64,000 nt of DNA, taken from an uncultured Pelagibacteraceae bacterium. Lineage in GTDB: Bacteria > Pseudomonadota > Alphaproteobacteria > Pelagibacterales > Pelagibacteraceae. The notes under the pieces were generated by a model. That model was given only the letters and a program-made list of their open reading frames with translations, ran no database searches and was not told where the DNA came from. The stretch covers positions 77,001 to 141,000 of the forward strand of contig CACJZM010000001.1 in the NCBI GenBank assembly GCA_902597895.1, written 5' to 3'. Positions 22,022 through 32,009 of this stretch are shown here, piece after piece; the stretch's first letter is position 1; the number at the start of each line of letters is the position of its first letter. The position numbers and the translations under genes are program-made.

Positions 22022-23938
22022 TTATTTTGAGTTTGCTTTATTTAAAGCAGAATATTTTTTTAAGAATAAATTTAAATCCATATTTTCCTGTTTATTAGAA
22101 TCCAATCTTCTAATAGTTACTGTGTTACTGTCAACTTCTTTTTTTCCACAAATAAGCAGAATTGGTATCTTAGATAAAGAATGTTCCCTTATTTTGTAAT
22201 TTAAATTATGATTTTTTAAATCAACTATAGATGAAATGCCTTTTTTTTTAATTTCTTTATTTACTTCTTTTGCATAGGAGTCAAAATCGCTTGATACAGG
22301 AATAACAACTGTCTGAAGAGGAGAAATCCAAAATGGAAGTTTACCTGCATAATTTTCAATTAAGATACCAATAAATCTTTCTAAAGATCCAAACAATGCT
22401 CTATGAAGCATAACTGGTATTTTTTTTGATCCGTCTTTATCTATAAAAGAGGCTCCAAGACGACCAGGTAAATTTAAATCTACTTGTAGTGTACCACACT
22501 GCCAATCTCTCCCAATTGCATCTCTCAAAACAAATTCTATTTTAGGTCCATAAAATGCACCTTCGCCTTTGTTTACTGTGTATTCTAGTTTTGATGCTTT
22601 TATTGCCTCTAATAAAGCTTTTTCAGATTTATCCCAAACGTTATCATCTCCCACTCTTAAGTCTGGTCTGTCAGAATATTTTAAAATTACATTCTCAAAT
22701 CCAAGGTCCTTATAAATTTCTAATATTAAATTAGTAACACTCAAGCATTCTTCAGTTATTTGTTCCTCTGTACAAAAAATGTGGGCATCATCTTGGGTAA
22801 AAGCCCTTACTCTTAGAAGACCATGAAGAGCGCCTGAAGGTTCATATCTATGCACTTTTCCAAATTCAGACATTTTCAAAGGTAGATCTCTATAGCTTTT
22901 TAAACCTTGATTAAATACTTGAACACATCCAGGACAATTCATTGGTTTTATTGCAAATATTTTTTCATCAGGAGTAGTAGAAGTGTACATATTAGCACCA
23001 AATTTTTCCCAATGACCAGATTTTTCCCATAAGGATCTATCCAATACTTCTGGTGTGTTTATCTCTTTGTATCCTGCTTCATCTTGTTTTGCTCTCATGT
23101 AAGAAATTAGTTTCTGAAACAAATTCCAACCCTTTTCATGCCAAAATACTGCTCCTGGACTTTCTTCTCTAAAATGAAATAAATCCATTTCTTTTCCTAA
23201 TTTTCTATGATCTCTTTTTTCAGCCTCTTCAATTCTTTTCAAATAATCATCTAATTGTTTTTGGGTTGACCAACTTGTTCCATAAATTCTTTGAAGCATT
23301 TCATTATTAGAATCTCCTCTCCAGTATGCGCCTGCAACTTTAGTTAATTTAAAATACTTTCCAATTTTTCCAGTAGAAGTTAAGTGGGGTCCTCTACATA
23401 GATCGTGCCATTTCCCATGAAAATAAATTGATACTTCTTCTCCCTTTGGGATATCTTTAATTATTTCAGATTTATAATTTTCTCCAATTTTTTTAAAATG
23501 TGAAATTGCTTTGTCCCTATCCCAAACTTCTCGATAAGTAGGCTCATCCCTATCAACTATTTCTGACATTTTTTTTTCAATTTTGTTTAAATCATTTTCT
23601 GTAAAAGGATCTTTTCTAGAAAAATCATAATAAAAACCATTTTCAATAGTTGGTCCTATAGTAACTTGAGTACCTGGAAATAATTCTTGCACTGCCATTG
23701 CTAGAATATGGGCTGTATCGTGTCTTATAGTATCTAATCCATCTTTATCTTTTGAAGTTAAAATTTTTACATTACAATCATTATCAATTTCAAAGCTAAG
23801 ATCTTTTAATATTCCATCTACTTCCATAACCAAAGCATCTTTGGCTAGAGATTTACTTATTTTTTCTGCAATCTTTATTCCCGAAACTTTCTTTTCAAAA
23901 GTTAATTTTTTTCCATCTGGTAATGTAATGTTAAGCAT
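22022..23938 (-). CDS. thrS: Threonyl-tRNA synthetase
   Basis: Class II synthetase charging tRNA-Thr, 638 residues, full length. It shows an N-terminal TGS domain (MLNITLPDGKKLTFEKKVSG), the editing domain with RHDTAHILAMAVQ, the zinc-dependent catalytic core (KPMNCPGCVQVFNQG), motif 2 (FGKVHRYEPSGALHGLLRVR), motif 3 (HRALFGSLERFIGILIE) and a C-terminal anticodon-binding domain. Its first codons overlap the end of the upstream GT4 gene by 8 bases, so that gene may be the first cistron of the translation operon. Confidence 0.97.
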   Translation of the reverse strand: MLNITLPDGKKLTFEKKVSGIKIAEKISKSLAKDALVMEVDGILKDLSFEIDNDCNVKILTSKDKDGLDTIRHDTAHILAMAVQELFPGTQVTIGPTIENGFYYDFSRKDPFTENDLNKIEKKMSEIVDRDEPTYREVWDRDKAISHFKKIGENYKSEIIKDIPKGEEVSIYFHGKWHDLCRGPHLTSTGKIGKYFKLTKVAGAYWRGDSNNEMLQRIYGTSWSTQKQLDDYLKRIEEAEKRDHRKLGKEMDLFHFREESPGAVFWHEKGWNLFQKLISYMRAKQDEAGYKEINTPEVLDRSLWEKSGHWEKFGANMYTSTTPDEKIFAIKPMNCPGCVQVFNQGLKSYRDLPLKMSEFGKVHRYEPSGALHGLLRVRAFTQDDAHIFCTEEQITEECLSVTNLILEIYKDLGFENVILKYSDRPDLRVGDDNVWDKSEKALLEAIKASKLEYTVNKGEGAFYGPKIEFVLRDAIGRDWQCGTLQVDLNLPGRLGASFIDKDGSKKIPVMLHRALFGSLERFIGILIENYAGKLPFWISPLQTVVIPVSSDFDSYAKEVNKEIKKKGISSIVDLKNHNLNYKIREHSLSKIPILLICGKKEVDSNTVTIRRLDSNKQENMDLNLFLKKYSALNKANSK

Positions 23939-25103
23939 TAATTAGTTTTTTATATTCTGAATATGTAGAAAAACACATTTTTTCAACATTAAATTTATTA
24001 ATTGCGTTTTTTCTACCCTCATTGCCCATAGATTTCAACGTAGTTTCATCAAGTTCAAATATATGAGAAAGCTTATTAGTCAAATCATTTGAGTCATTTG
24101 CTTTAAATAAAAAACCAGTTTTATTGTCTAAAATTGTTTCTTTAGCACCTCCGAGATTACTGGCTAGTATTATTTTTTCCATAGCTTGAGCTTCAACTGC
24201 AACTCTCCCAAAGGCTTCTGGTTCGATTGCGCAGTTTACAACAATATCAGAAATTTTATAAGCTAAAGGCATATTGTTACAATTTTCTATAAACATAACA
24301 TCTTTAATTAGTCGATACTGTTCGACCAATCTTTGTATTTTTTTTTTGTAAATTTTTCGTCCTTGATCGCTTCCTAGTATAACGACAAAAAATAACTTAT
24401 CTGGGTTTTTTTGTTTGAACATATTTAAAGACTCAATAAACATTTCATGACCTTTCCATGATGTAAGTCTTCCTGGAAAAAGAATTATTTTTTTTTCATA
24501 AAAACTTAAAGTTTTTTCTATTTTCCATTCATTCATAAGCTTCAACTCATCATTATTTTTAATTTTTGATGAGTCAAAATATTCTAAATTTATGCCTCTA
24601 AATATTGTTAATAATTTTTGGTTTTTATTTAAATAATTCAAATAATTTTCCTTAATATGCGAAAAAATAAAATTAGATCCAGCAATTACTAAATCTGATT
24701 TTACCATTATGGAATTATAATATTTTTTCATAGAATTTTTAAAATTATAAGTTCCATGGAATGTTGTAACAAATTTTGTTCGTGTTACTTTTGTTGCAAG
24801 AAAACAGGACCATGCGGGCGCACGACTCCTTGCGTGTACAATATTAATTCTAAATAAAAAAATTAAAAAAATTATTATTATTGCATTTATAATTATCAAA
24901 ATTGGATTCTTACTTTGTACTGGTAATCTAATTAATTTTACTTTTTTTTTATCAATGTATTTTAAAAGAGGGCCACCACTGGTAACTATATAGGACTTAG
25001 CACTTTGCTCATTGAGATAATGGGCTAAATCATAACACCCAGTTTCAGCTCCCCCATATCCTAATTTCGGAATAACTTGTAAAACTTTTATTTTAGATGA
25101 CAT
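23931..25103 (-). CDS. Glycosyltransferase family 4 (group 1)
   Basis: A 390-residue GT-B retaining glycosyltransferase. Seen: the N-terminal KVLQVIPKLGYGGAETGCYD, a central SDLVIAGSNFI, the linker GRLTSWKGHEMFIES and the donor-binding PEAFGRVAVEAQAMEKIILASN (EX7E motif). A hydrophobic patch at about residues 76-90 (IIINAIIIIFLIFLF) may attach it to the inner membrane. It likely adds a hexose to an envelope polysaccharide or lipid carrier. Placement directly upstream of and overlapping thrS is unusual for a glycan enzyme. Confidence 0.88.
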   Translation of the reverse strand: MSSKIKVLQVIPKLGYGGAETGCYDLAHYLNEQSAKSYIVTSGGPLLKYIDKKKVKLIRLPVQSKNPILIIINAIIIIFLIFLFRINIVHARSRAPAWSCFLATKVTRTKFVTTFHGTYNFKNSMKKYYNSIMVKSDLVIAGSNFIFSHIKENYLNYLNKNQKLLTIFRGINLEYFDSSKIKNNDELKLMNEWKIEKTLSFYEKKIILFPGRLTSWKGHEMFIESLNMFKQKNPDKLFFVVILGSDQGRKIYKKKIQRLVEQYRLIKDVMFIENCNNMPLAYKISDIVVNCAIEPEAFGRVAVEAQAMEKIILASNLGGAKETILDNKTGFLFKANDSNDLTNKLSHIFELDETTLKSMGNEGRKNAINKFNVEKMCFSTYSEYKKLINA

Positions 25104-25145
25104 TTGATAAGATTATATATTAAGAATTACTCTATATAAACTTTA

Positions 25146-25901
25146 ATGAATAAATTTAAATTTTTAAAAGTATCACCTAATATAAAAATCAGATTTTTAA
25201 GGAATAAGCACAAAAAATTACCTTTCATAGTTTTTTTACATGGATTTAAGTCCGATTTAGAAGGTGAAAAACCAAGTACTTTTTTAAAGTTTTGTAATAA
25301 AAAAAAAATAGGTTTTTTGGGATTAGAATATTCGGGTCATGGTAAATCATCTGGAGAATTTACAAAAGGAAATATAAGTAAATGGTCAAATCAAACATCA
25401 TGTGTAATTAAAAAAATAATAAAAAAAAAAAAATTTATCTTGGTTGGTTCAAGTATGGGATCATGGATTTCAATAAATCAATTTAAAATTTTTAAAAAAC
25501 AAATTGTAGGGTTTTTAGGCATAGGTTCTGCACCAGAATTTCTTGAATACTTAATGTGGAGAAAGTTTTCAAAAAAAGTGAAAAAAGAAATAATTAAAAA
25601 AAGAATTTACAACCTAAAACATGGAAATTATGAATATCCAATATCATATCAACTAATTAAAGACGGAAGAAAAAACAAGGTTCTTAATAAAAAGATTTAT
25701 TATAATATAATTGTTACGATGATACATGGAAGTAAGGATGAAGTAGTCCCTGTAAGTTTTTCAAGAAAAGTTTTGAAAATATTTCCAAATTCTAAGAGAA
25801 AATTACTAATAATAAAAAAAGGTGATCATAGCTTGTCATCTAAAAAGAATTTAAACAAAATTGTCAAAGAATTAAACTCTATAGTCTCTAAAAAATATTA
25901 A
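25146..25901 (+). CDS. Alpha/beta hydrolase
   Basis: A 251-residue hydrolase with the oxyanion-hole segment FLHGFKSDLEG, nucleophile elbow VGSSMGSW (Ser103), acid residue in HGSKDEVVP and catalytic His in KGDHSLS near the C-terminus, so the triad is complete. No signal peptide, hence cytoplasmic. The EYSGHGKSSGEF stretch is typical of the serine aminopeptidase/acyl-peptidase S9-like hydrolase group. Its stop overlaps the convergent gltB by 4 bases. Substrate not readable: ester, thioester or peptide hydrolysis all possible. Confidence 0.85.
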   Translation: MNKFKFLKVSPNIKIRFLRNKHKKLPFIVFLHGFKSDLEGEKPSTFLKFCNKKKIGFLGLEYSGHGKSSGEFTKGNISKWSNQTSCVIKKIIKKKKFILVGSSMGSWISINQFKIFKKQIVGFLGIGSAPEFLEYLMWRKFSKKVKKEIIKKRIYNLKHGNYEYPISYQLIKDGRKNKVLNKKIYYNIIVTMIHGSKDEVVPVSFSRKVLKIFPNSKRKLLIIKKGDHSLSSKKNLNKIVKELNSIVSKKY

Positions 25902-28900
25902 ACAGCAATTTCAATATTATTTTTTAATGAAATAGGATTTTTTAATTTGTTTAACATTTCTTTTGGACACACTTGAAAAAAATTATTTTTCTCAATATTA
26001 AAATTTTCAAGAATTTGCTTTGCTATCATGGAGTCTGTTTCATCAAAATGCCTTTTAATTAAGTTTTTTAAAAATCTCTCCCAATATTCTGTTTCTAGTC
26101 TTTGCCAAATTACTGTTTCTGGATTTACTTTCTTTTCAAAATCATTTTTTTTATCATATATAAATGCCATGCCACCAGTCATGCCCGCTGCAAAATTATC
26201 TCCTACATCTCCCAAAATTATGATATTTCCACCTGTCATATATTCACAACCATTTGAATCACATCCCTCAATTACAGATGTGGCTCCTGAATTTCTTACC
26301 GCAAATCTTTCTCCTGCTTGACCAGAAGCAAATAAATAACCAGAGGTAGCGCCATATAATACAGTATTTCCAATAATAGTATTTTCATTTGAAATAAGAT
26401 TGCTCTCTTCCTGTAATTTTATTGAAATTGTTGCACCAGATAATCCTTTAGCAACATAATCGTTAGCGTCACCTTTTAAATTTAATTTGAGCCCTTTAAT
26501 ACCAAAAGCACCAAAAGACTGTCCTGCTGAACCTTTAAAGTTTAAAACAATTTTGTTTTCATCTAAATTATTTTCCCCAAACTTTTTATACAATTCATAT
26601 GATATCCTTGTACCAACAGCTCTATCTGTATTTTTAATTTGATATATGTTTTTTATACTCTCATTTCGATCAATTAATTCTTTAATTTCTGGCCATATTT
26701 TTTGATCAATTGTTTCAGGCACCTGAATTATAGAGTTATCTTCACAATATCTTTTATTGTCACCTGGATCAGTCTGTACAAACAACGGATTTAAATCTAA
26801 ATCGTCTAAGTTTGGAGATCCCTTGCTTACCTGCTTAAGCAAATCTGTTCTTCCTATAATTTCATTTAAATTTTTAAAACCTAATTCTGATAAAATCTCT
26901 CTTACCTCTGTAGCAACAAAAGAGAATAAATTAACAACTTTTTCTGGTGTTCCACTAAATTTTTTTCTTAATTCTTCGTCCTGGGTACAAACTCCAACTG
27001 GACATGTGTTTGAATGACACTGTCTAACCATTATACATCCCATCGCAACTAGTGCTGTTGTAGCAATTCCAAATTCTTCAGCACCCATCATGGCAGCAAT
27101 TACAACATCCCTACCAGTTTTGATACCACCATCGGTTCTTAAAGTCACAGAATGTCTTAAATTATTAAGAGTTAAAACTTGATTTGCTTCTGTTAAACCC
27201 ATTTCCCAGGGCACTCCAACATATTTTACACTTGTTTGAGGTGTAGCTCCAGTTCCACCATTATGACCTGAAATTAAAATTATATCTGCTTTTGCTTTTG
27301 CAACACCTGCTGCTATAGTTCCAACACCTGATGAAGCAACAAGTTTTACTCCTACTCTTGCTTTAGGATTGATTTGTTTCAAATCATAAATTAGTTGAGC
27401 AAGATCCTCTATTGAATAAATATCGTGATGAGGTGGAGGAGAAATTAAAGTTACTCCAGGTGTTGAATGTCTTAATTGTGCAATCTCTTGAGTAACTTTA
27501 AAACCAGGTAATTGTCCACCTTCTCCGGGTTTTGCACCTTGAGCTATCTTAATCTCAATTTCATTACAATTATTTAAATAATCTATTGTTACTCCAAATC
27601 TAGCTGAGGCTATTTGTTTAACTCTAGAATTTGCGGAGTCTCCATTGCTTAAAACTTTGAACCTATTTTTATCCTCTCCTCCTTCTCCACTGCAAGATGC
27701 ACCTTTAATTCTATTCATTGCTATAGCTAATGTCTCATGGGCCTCTTTGGATAATGCTCCATGAGACATACTCCCACTTCCAAATCTTCTTAAAATATTT
27801 TCGATTGGTTCAACTTCACTAATATCAATTGACTTTTCCTTTTTAAAATCAATTAAATCTCTTAGATTGATTGGAGGCAAATCATAAATACCTTTGGCAT
27901 ACTTTTTATATAAATCATAAGAATTTTTAGTTACTGCTGTTTGCAATAAATGAATTAACTTACCTTGATATTGATGAGTTTCACCGTTTTTTCTATATCT
28001 ATATAATCCACCTATAGGAAGTACATTGGTTTTATTTTCAAAAGCTATTTTATGATTTGATCTAACTTTTTTTTCTATACCCATTAATCCAATACCTGAA
28101 ATCTTAGATAAGACACCTGGAAAATAATCGTTAACAATAGACCTGCTAAGTCCTACTGTTTCAAAGTTGCATCCTCCTCTATAAGAGCTAATTACTGAGA
28201 TACCCATTTTTGACATAATTTTTAAAAGCCCAGAATTAACAGACTTAATGTATTTTTTTACACATTCGTCATAAGTAAGTTTTTCAAATAAATTTTTTGA
28301 ATAACGATTGAAAATACTGTCTAATGCCAAGTAAGGATTGACTGTGGTTGCTCCTACACCAATTAAAGTAGCAAAAGAATGAGTATCAAAAGCTTCCCCT
28401 GTTTGTATATTTATAGACACATAGCCTCTTAATTTTTGTCTTATTAAATGAGTGTTTATTGCGCCAACGCATAAAAGCATTGGTATTGCAAGCAAATCTT
28501 CTGATACATTTTTATCAGACAGAACTAATTGAGTAATTCCTTGTCTAACAGCAATTTCTGCCTCTTTCCTAATTCTTTTAATTGAATCTTCTAAGTTCTC
28601 TTCTTTAGAAAACAAACATTCGATTATTTTATAATTATTACCAAAATAATTTAAGAAATTATTAAATTGAGAATTAGATAAAATTGGACTTTCCAAAACA
28701 TAAATATTTTTTTCTGTGAGGTTATTAAAGTCTAAAATATTTCCTAAATTTCCAAATCTAGTTTTTAAACTCATTACTTTGTTTTCTCTAAGAGAATCAA
28801 TTGGTGGGTTTGTCACTTGACTAAAATTTTGTCTAAAAAAGTGATATAGTGGTCTATATTTATCTGATAAAACTGCTAAAGGAGTATCATCACCCATAGA

Positions 28901-30397
28901 ACCAGTTGCTTCTTTAGCATCCTCAACCATTGGGTGCAAAATTAATTCCAAATCTTCAAGACTAATCCCAAAAGAATGTTGTTTATGTCGCAAATCTTCA
29001 CCTTGAAATAAACTTTTTTCATTTTTTACTATGAGTTTTTTATCTAGGTCAATAATTTGATTATTAAAATGTTTGTATTCTTTAGCTAAAAAATTTTTAA
29101 TTTGATTATTTTTAAAAATTTTTCCTTTTTCTAATCTCACTCCAAGTACTTCACCTGGTCCTAATCTACCTTTAGAAAGTATTAACTTTTCGTTAAATTC
29201 TATCATGCCAGTTTCTGACCCTGCAAATAATAATTTATCTTTTGTAATAGAATATCTTAAAGGTCTAAGCCCATTTCTATCATTCGCCACAATTGCCCAT
29301 TCGTTATCTGTTGCTGCAATTGCAGCAGGTCCATCCCAAGGTTCCATAGTACTATTTAAAAAATTAAAAAGTTGTTGTTGATCTTTTGATAAAATTTTAC
29401 TTTTTTTTGACCATGCATCAGGGATTAGCATTAGTTTAGCTAATGGAGCTGATTGACCGGAAATATTTAATAGTTCAAAAACATTATCTAAAGATGCTGA
29501 ATCAGAATTGCCTGGTGGTATTACTGGTTTGAGGTTCTCCATATCATCAAATAAAGGGCTAAACATTTCTTGTTCATGTATTTTCATCCAGTTTATATTT
29601 CCCTTTAAAGTATTAATTTCTCCGTTGTGAGCTATTGACCTAAATGGTTGAGCTAAATCCCAACTTGGAGCAGTATTTGTGGAAAATCTTTGATGGAAAA
29701 TTGCAAATCTAGAAATAAATCTGCTATCATTTAAATCAATATAAAAATCAGACAAAGCCTCGGCAAGAAACATTCCTTTATAAATAATAGATTTAGAACT
29801 AAACGAGCAAATATAAAAATTATTTAAATTGTTCTTCGATGCTTCTTTCTCAATAATTCTTCTTGCCTCATATAGTTTTACCTCTAAATTTTTGCCAATT
29901 TTTGATCTATCATTATGTTTAAATAGCACTTGAGCAATTTCAGGTCTTGTAATTTCAGCTTTTTCACCGAGTACACTCGGATTTACTGGGACCTGTCTCC
30001 AGCCATAAATATTAAAATCTTTTTTTGTTAGTACACTTTCTATGATAGTTCTACATTGTTCCTGGGCCGAATAGTTATTTCTAGGAAGAAAAATCATTCC
30101 TACACAAACTTCACTGTTATCATGCTTATGACCAGTATTTTCTATTTTTTCTATGAAAAAATCTTGTGGTATTTCAATATGAATTCCAGCTCCGTCACCA
30201 GTCTTTCCATCTGCATCAACTGCACCACGATGCCAAACAGCTTTAAGTGCTTCAATTCCATATTCAACAACTTTTCTAGATTTTCTTCCTTCGGTAGAAG
30301 CAACCAGACCTACTCCACATGCATCATGCTCTTGGTTTTCATAATAAACATGGTTATCCTTTAATAATTTTTGGTTCTTTTTTCTCAAATTTTTCAT
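25898..30397 (-). CDS. gltB: Glutamate synthase (NADPH) large subunit
   Basis: Large subunit of GOGAT: releases ammonia from glutamine and adds it to 2-oxoglutarate, giving glutamate. The 1499-residue protein has a 26-residue propeptide before the nucleophile Cys27 (HDACGVG) of the class II amidotransferase domain. A central domain follows, then the FMN synthase domain (GAKPGEGGQLPG, ISGHNGGTGATPQTS), the 3Fe-4S cysteines (CIMVRQCHSNTCPVGVCTQ) and the C-terminal GXGXG-repeat beta-helix (GGNIIILGDVGDNFAAGMTGG). It follows gltD with an ATGA overlap; together they assimilate ammonium with glutamine synthetase. Confidence 0.97.
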   Translation of the reverse strand: MKNLRKKNQKLLKDNHVYYENQEHDACGVGLVASTEGRKSRKVVEYGIEALKAVWHRGAVDADGKTGDGAGIHIEIPQDFFIEKIENTGHKHDNSEVCVGMIFLPRNNYSAQEQCRTIIESVLTKKDFNIYGWRQVPVNPSVLGEKAEITRPEIAQVLFKHNDRSKIGKNLEVKLYEARRIIEKEASKNNLNNFYICSFSSKSIIYKGMFLAEALSDFYIDLNDSRFISRFAIFHQRFSTNTAPSWDLAQPFRSIAHNGEINTLKGNINWMKIHEQEMFSPLFDDMENLKPVIPPGNSDSASLDNVFELLNISGQSAPLAKLMLIPDAWSKKSKILSKDQQQLFNFLNSTMEPWDGPAAIAATDNEWAIVANDRNGLRPLRYSITKDKLLFAGSETGMIEFNEKLILSKGRLGPGEVLGVRLEKGKIFKNNQIKNFLAKEYKHFNNQIIDLDKKLIVKNEKSLFQGEDLRHKQHSFGISLEDLELILHPMVEDAKEATGSMGDDTPLAVLSDKYRPLYHFFRQNFSQVTNPPIDSLRENKVMSLKTRFGNLGNILDFNNLTEKNIYVLESPILSNSQFNNFLNYFGNNYKIIECLFSKEENLEDSIKRIRKEAEIAVRQGITQLVLSDKNVSEDLLAIPMLLCVGAINTHLIRQKLRGYVSINIQTGEAFDTHSFATLIGVGATTVNPYLALDSIFNRYSKNLFEKLTYDECVKKYIKSVNSGLLKIMSKMGISVISSYRGGCNFETVGLSRSIVNDYFPGVLSKISGIGLMGIEKKVRSNHKIAFENKTNVLPIGGLYRYRKNGETHQYQGKLIHLLQTAVTKNSYDLYKKYAKGIYDLPPINLRDLIDFKKEKSIDISEVEPIENILRRFGSGSMSHGALSKEAHETLAIAMNRIKGASCSGEGGEDKNRFKVLSNGDSANSRVKQIASARFGVTIDYLNNCNEIEIKIAQGAKPGEGGQLPGFKVTQEIAQLRHSTPGVTLISPPPHHDIYSIEDLAQLIYDLKQINPKARVGVKLVASSGVGTIAAGVAKAKADIILISGHNGGTGATPQTSVKYVGVPWEMGLTEANQVLTLNNLRHSVTLRTDGGIKTGRDVVIAAMMGAEEFGIATTALVAMGCIMVRQCHSNTCPVGVCTQDEELRKKFSGTPEKVVNLFSFVATEVREILSELGFKNLNEIIGRTDLLKQVSKGSPNLDDLDLNPLFVQTDPGDNKRYCEDNSIIQVPETIDQKIWPEIKELIDRNESIKNIYQIKNTDRAVGTRISYELYKKFGENNLDENKIVLNFKGSAGQSFGAFGIKGLKLNLKGDANDYVAKGLSGATISIKLQEESNLISNENTIIGNTVLYGATSGYLFASGQAGERFAVRNSGATSVIEGCDSNGCEYMTGGNIIILGDVGDNFAAGMTGGMAFIYDKKNDFEKKVNPETVIWQRLETEYWERFLKNLIKRHFDETDSMIAKQILENFNIEKNNFFQVCPKEMLNKLKNPISLKNNIEIAV

Positions 30398-31833
30398 GCT
30401 ACTATTTTTTTATTTTCTAATTTTGATTTTAGGTATTCATTTATTGAATTTGCTACATCTCTTCCATCCTTAATAGCCCAAACAACTAATGAAGCACCTC
30501 TCACAATATCTCCTGCTGCGAAAACTCCAGGTAAATTTGTTTCCATAGAATTAAAATCTATTTTAACTGTTCCCCATTTACTTACCCTAAGCTCTTTCTC
30601 ATTAAATAAGTAAGGTAAATCCTCTGGGTCAAATCCAAGTGCTTTTATTACCATGTCGGTTTTTAATTTAAATTCTGAGTTTTCATCAACTATAGGTTTT
30701 CTTCTTCCAGTTTCATCTGGATCACCTAATATCATTTTATTTACTATTAAATTTTCTATTTTGTTTACACCTTCAAATTTTTTTGGTCCAGACAGCCAGA
30801 TAAATTCTACACCTTCCTCTTCAGCATTTGATACTTCTCTTGCAGAACCTGGCATATTTTCCTTGTCTCTTCTATATAAACATTTTACTGATTTTGCATT
30901 TTGTCTTATTGAAGTTCTAACACAATCCATTGCAGTATCACCACCTCCTATTACTATCACATCTTTACCTTCTGCATTTAAAGTTCCATTGTCAAATTGT
31001 TCAACTTTATCTCCCAAACCTTTTTTATTCGAGGCAGTTAAAAAATCCATAGCTGGAAAAATATTTTCAAGATCACTTCCTGGAATTTCGATCTCTCTAG
31101 GTTTGTAAACTCCAGTTGCAATTAAAATGGCATCATGTTTTTTTCTCAATTCTTTTAAAGACATATTCTTTCCAACTTCAAAATTTTGAATAAATTTAAT
31201 CCCACTTTCCTTAAGTAAATTTGTTCTTCTCTCAACAACAAATTTTTCTAACTTAAAATTAGGTATTCCATAAATTAATAATCCACCAGGACGATCATAT
31301 CTGTCATATACAGTAATTTGGTAACCCTCTTTTCTTAGTTGTTCTGCACATGCAAGACCAGCGGGTCCAGCTCCTATTATCCCTATAGATTGATTCTTTT
31401 CAGATTTTAATTTAATTGGTTTTACCCAATTTTTTTCCCAAGCATTTTCTGTAATAAACTTTTCTATTGAACCTATAGTAACTGTACCATGACCTGACTG
31501 CTCAATAACGCAGTTACCTTCACATAGTCTGTCTTGAGGACAAATCCTGCCACAAACTTCAGGCATATTGTTAGTGCTTTGAGAAAGTTCATATGCTTCT
31601 TGGAGCCTTCCTTCAGCTGTAAGTTTTAACCAATCAGGAATATTGTTACTTAATGGACAGTGTACTTGGCAAAAAGGAACCCCGCACTGAGAACATCTGC
31701 TTGACTGTTCTTTTGCTTTTTGATTGATAAATTCATTGTATATCTCTTTAAAATCCTCTTTTCTCTCCAAAACTTCCCTTTTAGGTGGGTTTTGTTGACC
31801 TAATTTAGTGAATTTTAACATTTTTTCAGACAT
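30394..31833 (-). CDS. gltD: Glutamate synthase (NADPH) small subunit
   Basis: Beta subunit of GOGAT, supplying electrons from NADPH. From the start MSEKMLKFTKL at 31833 it is 479 residues. It has two N-terminal Fe-S cysteine clusters (CSQCGVPFCQVHCPL and CGRICPQDRLCEGNCV), the FAD site GIIGAGPAGLACAEQL and the NADPH site VIVIGGGDTAMDC. The frame extends seven codons further but MSEKML is more likely. It precedes gltB, the reverse of the enterobacterial gltB-gltD order. A divergent spacer of 176 bases to uppP holds the promoter region and a GCAT-N7-ATGC palindrome. Confidence 0.95.
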   Translation of the reverse strand: MSEKMLKFTKLGQQNPPKREVLERKEDFKEIYNEFINQKAKEQSSRCSQCGVPFCQVHCPLSNNIPDWLKLTAEGRLQEAYELSQSTNNMPEVCGRICPQDRLCEGNCVIEQSGHGTVTIGSIEKFITENAWEKNWVKPIKLKSEKNQSIGIIGAGPAGLACAEQLRKEGYQITVYDRYDRPGGLLIYGIPNFKLEKFVVERRTNLLKESGIKFIQNFEVGKNMSLKELRKKHDAILIATGVYKPREIEIPGSDLENIFPAMDFLTASNKKGLGDKVEQFDNGTLNAEGKDVIVIGGGDTAMDCVRTSIRQNAKSVKCLYRRDKENMPGSAREVSNAEEEGVEFIWLSGPKKFEGVNKIENLIVNKMILGDPDETGRRKPIVDENSEFKLKTDMVIKALGFDPEDLPYLFNEKELRVSKWGTVKIDFNSMETNLPGVFAAGDIVRGASLVVWAIKDGRDVANSINEYLKSKLENKKIVA

Positions 31834-31943
31834 TTGGGATGCAACATATAGCATAATTCTCAGAGATAAATAGGTAAATAGGTAATAAAAGCTGTCCCTT
31901 ATTTGATAAAATAACCAATTTATAAGCCATTTTTACATAAACC

Positions 31944-31958
31944 GCATGGCTGTTATGC
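31944..31958. promoter_or_regulatory. Palindromic operator-like site GCAT-N7-ATGC between gltD and uppP
   Basis: GCATGGCTGTTATGC at 31944-31958 has perfect 4-base arms (GCAT/ATGC) and is GC-richer than its surroundings. It lies about 110 bases upstream of gltD and 52 upstream of uppP. The spacing resembles LysR-type sites. The regulator and the target gene are not known from sequence. Confidence 0.3.
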
Positions 31959-32009
31959 ATTCATGTAATTGCTTTATTTTGATTATAAATTGTTTAGGAA
32001 GAGTTATTA

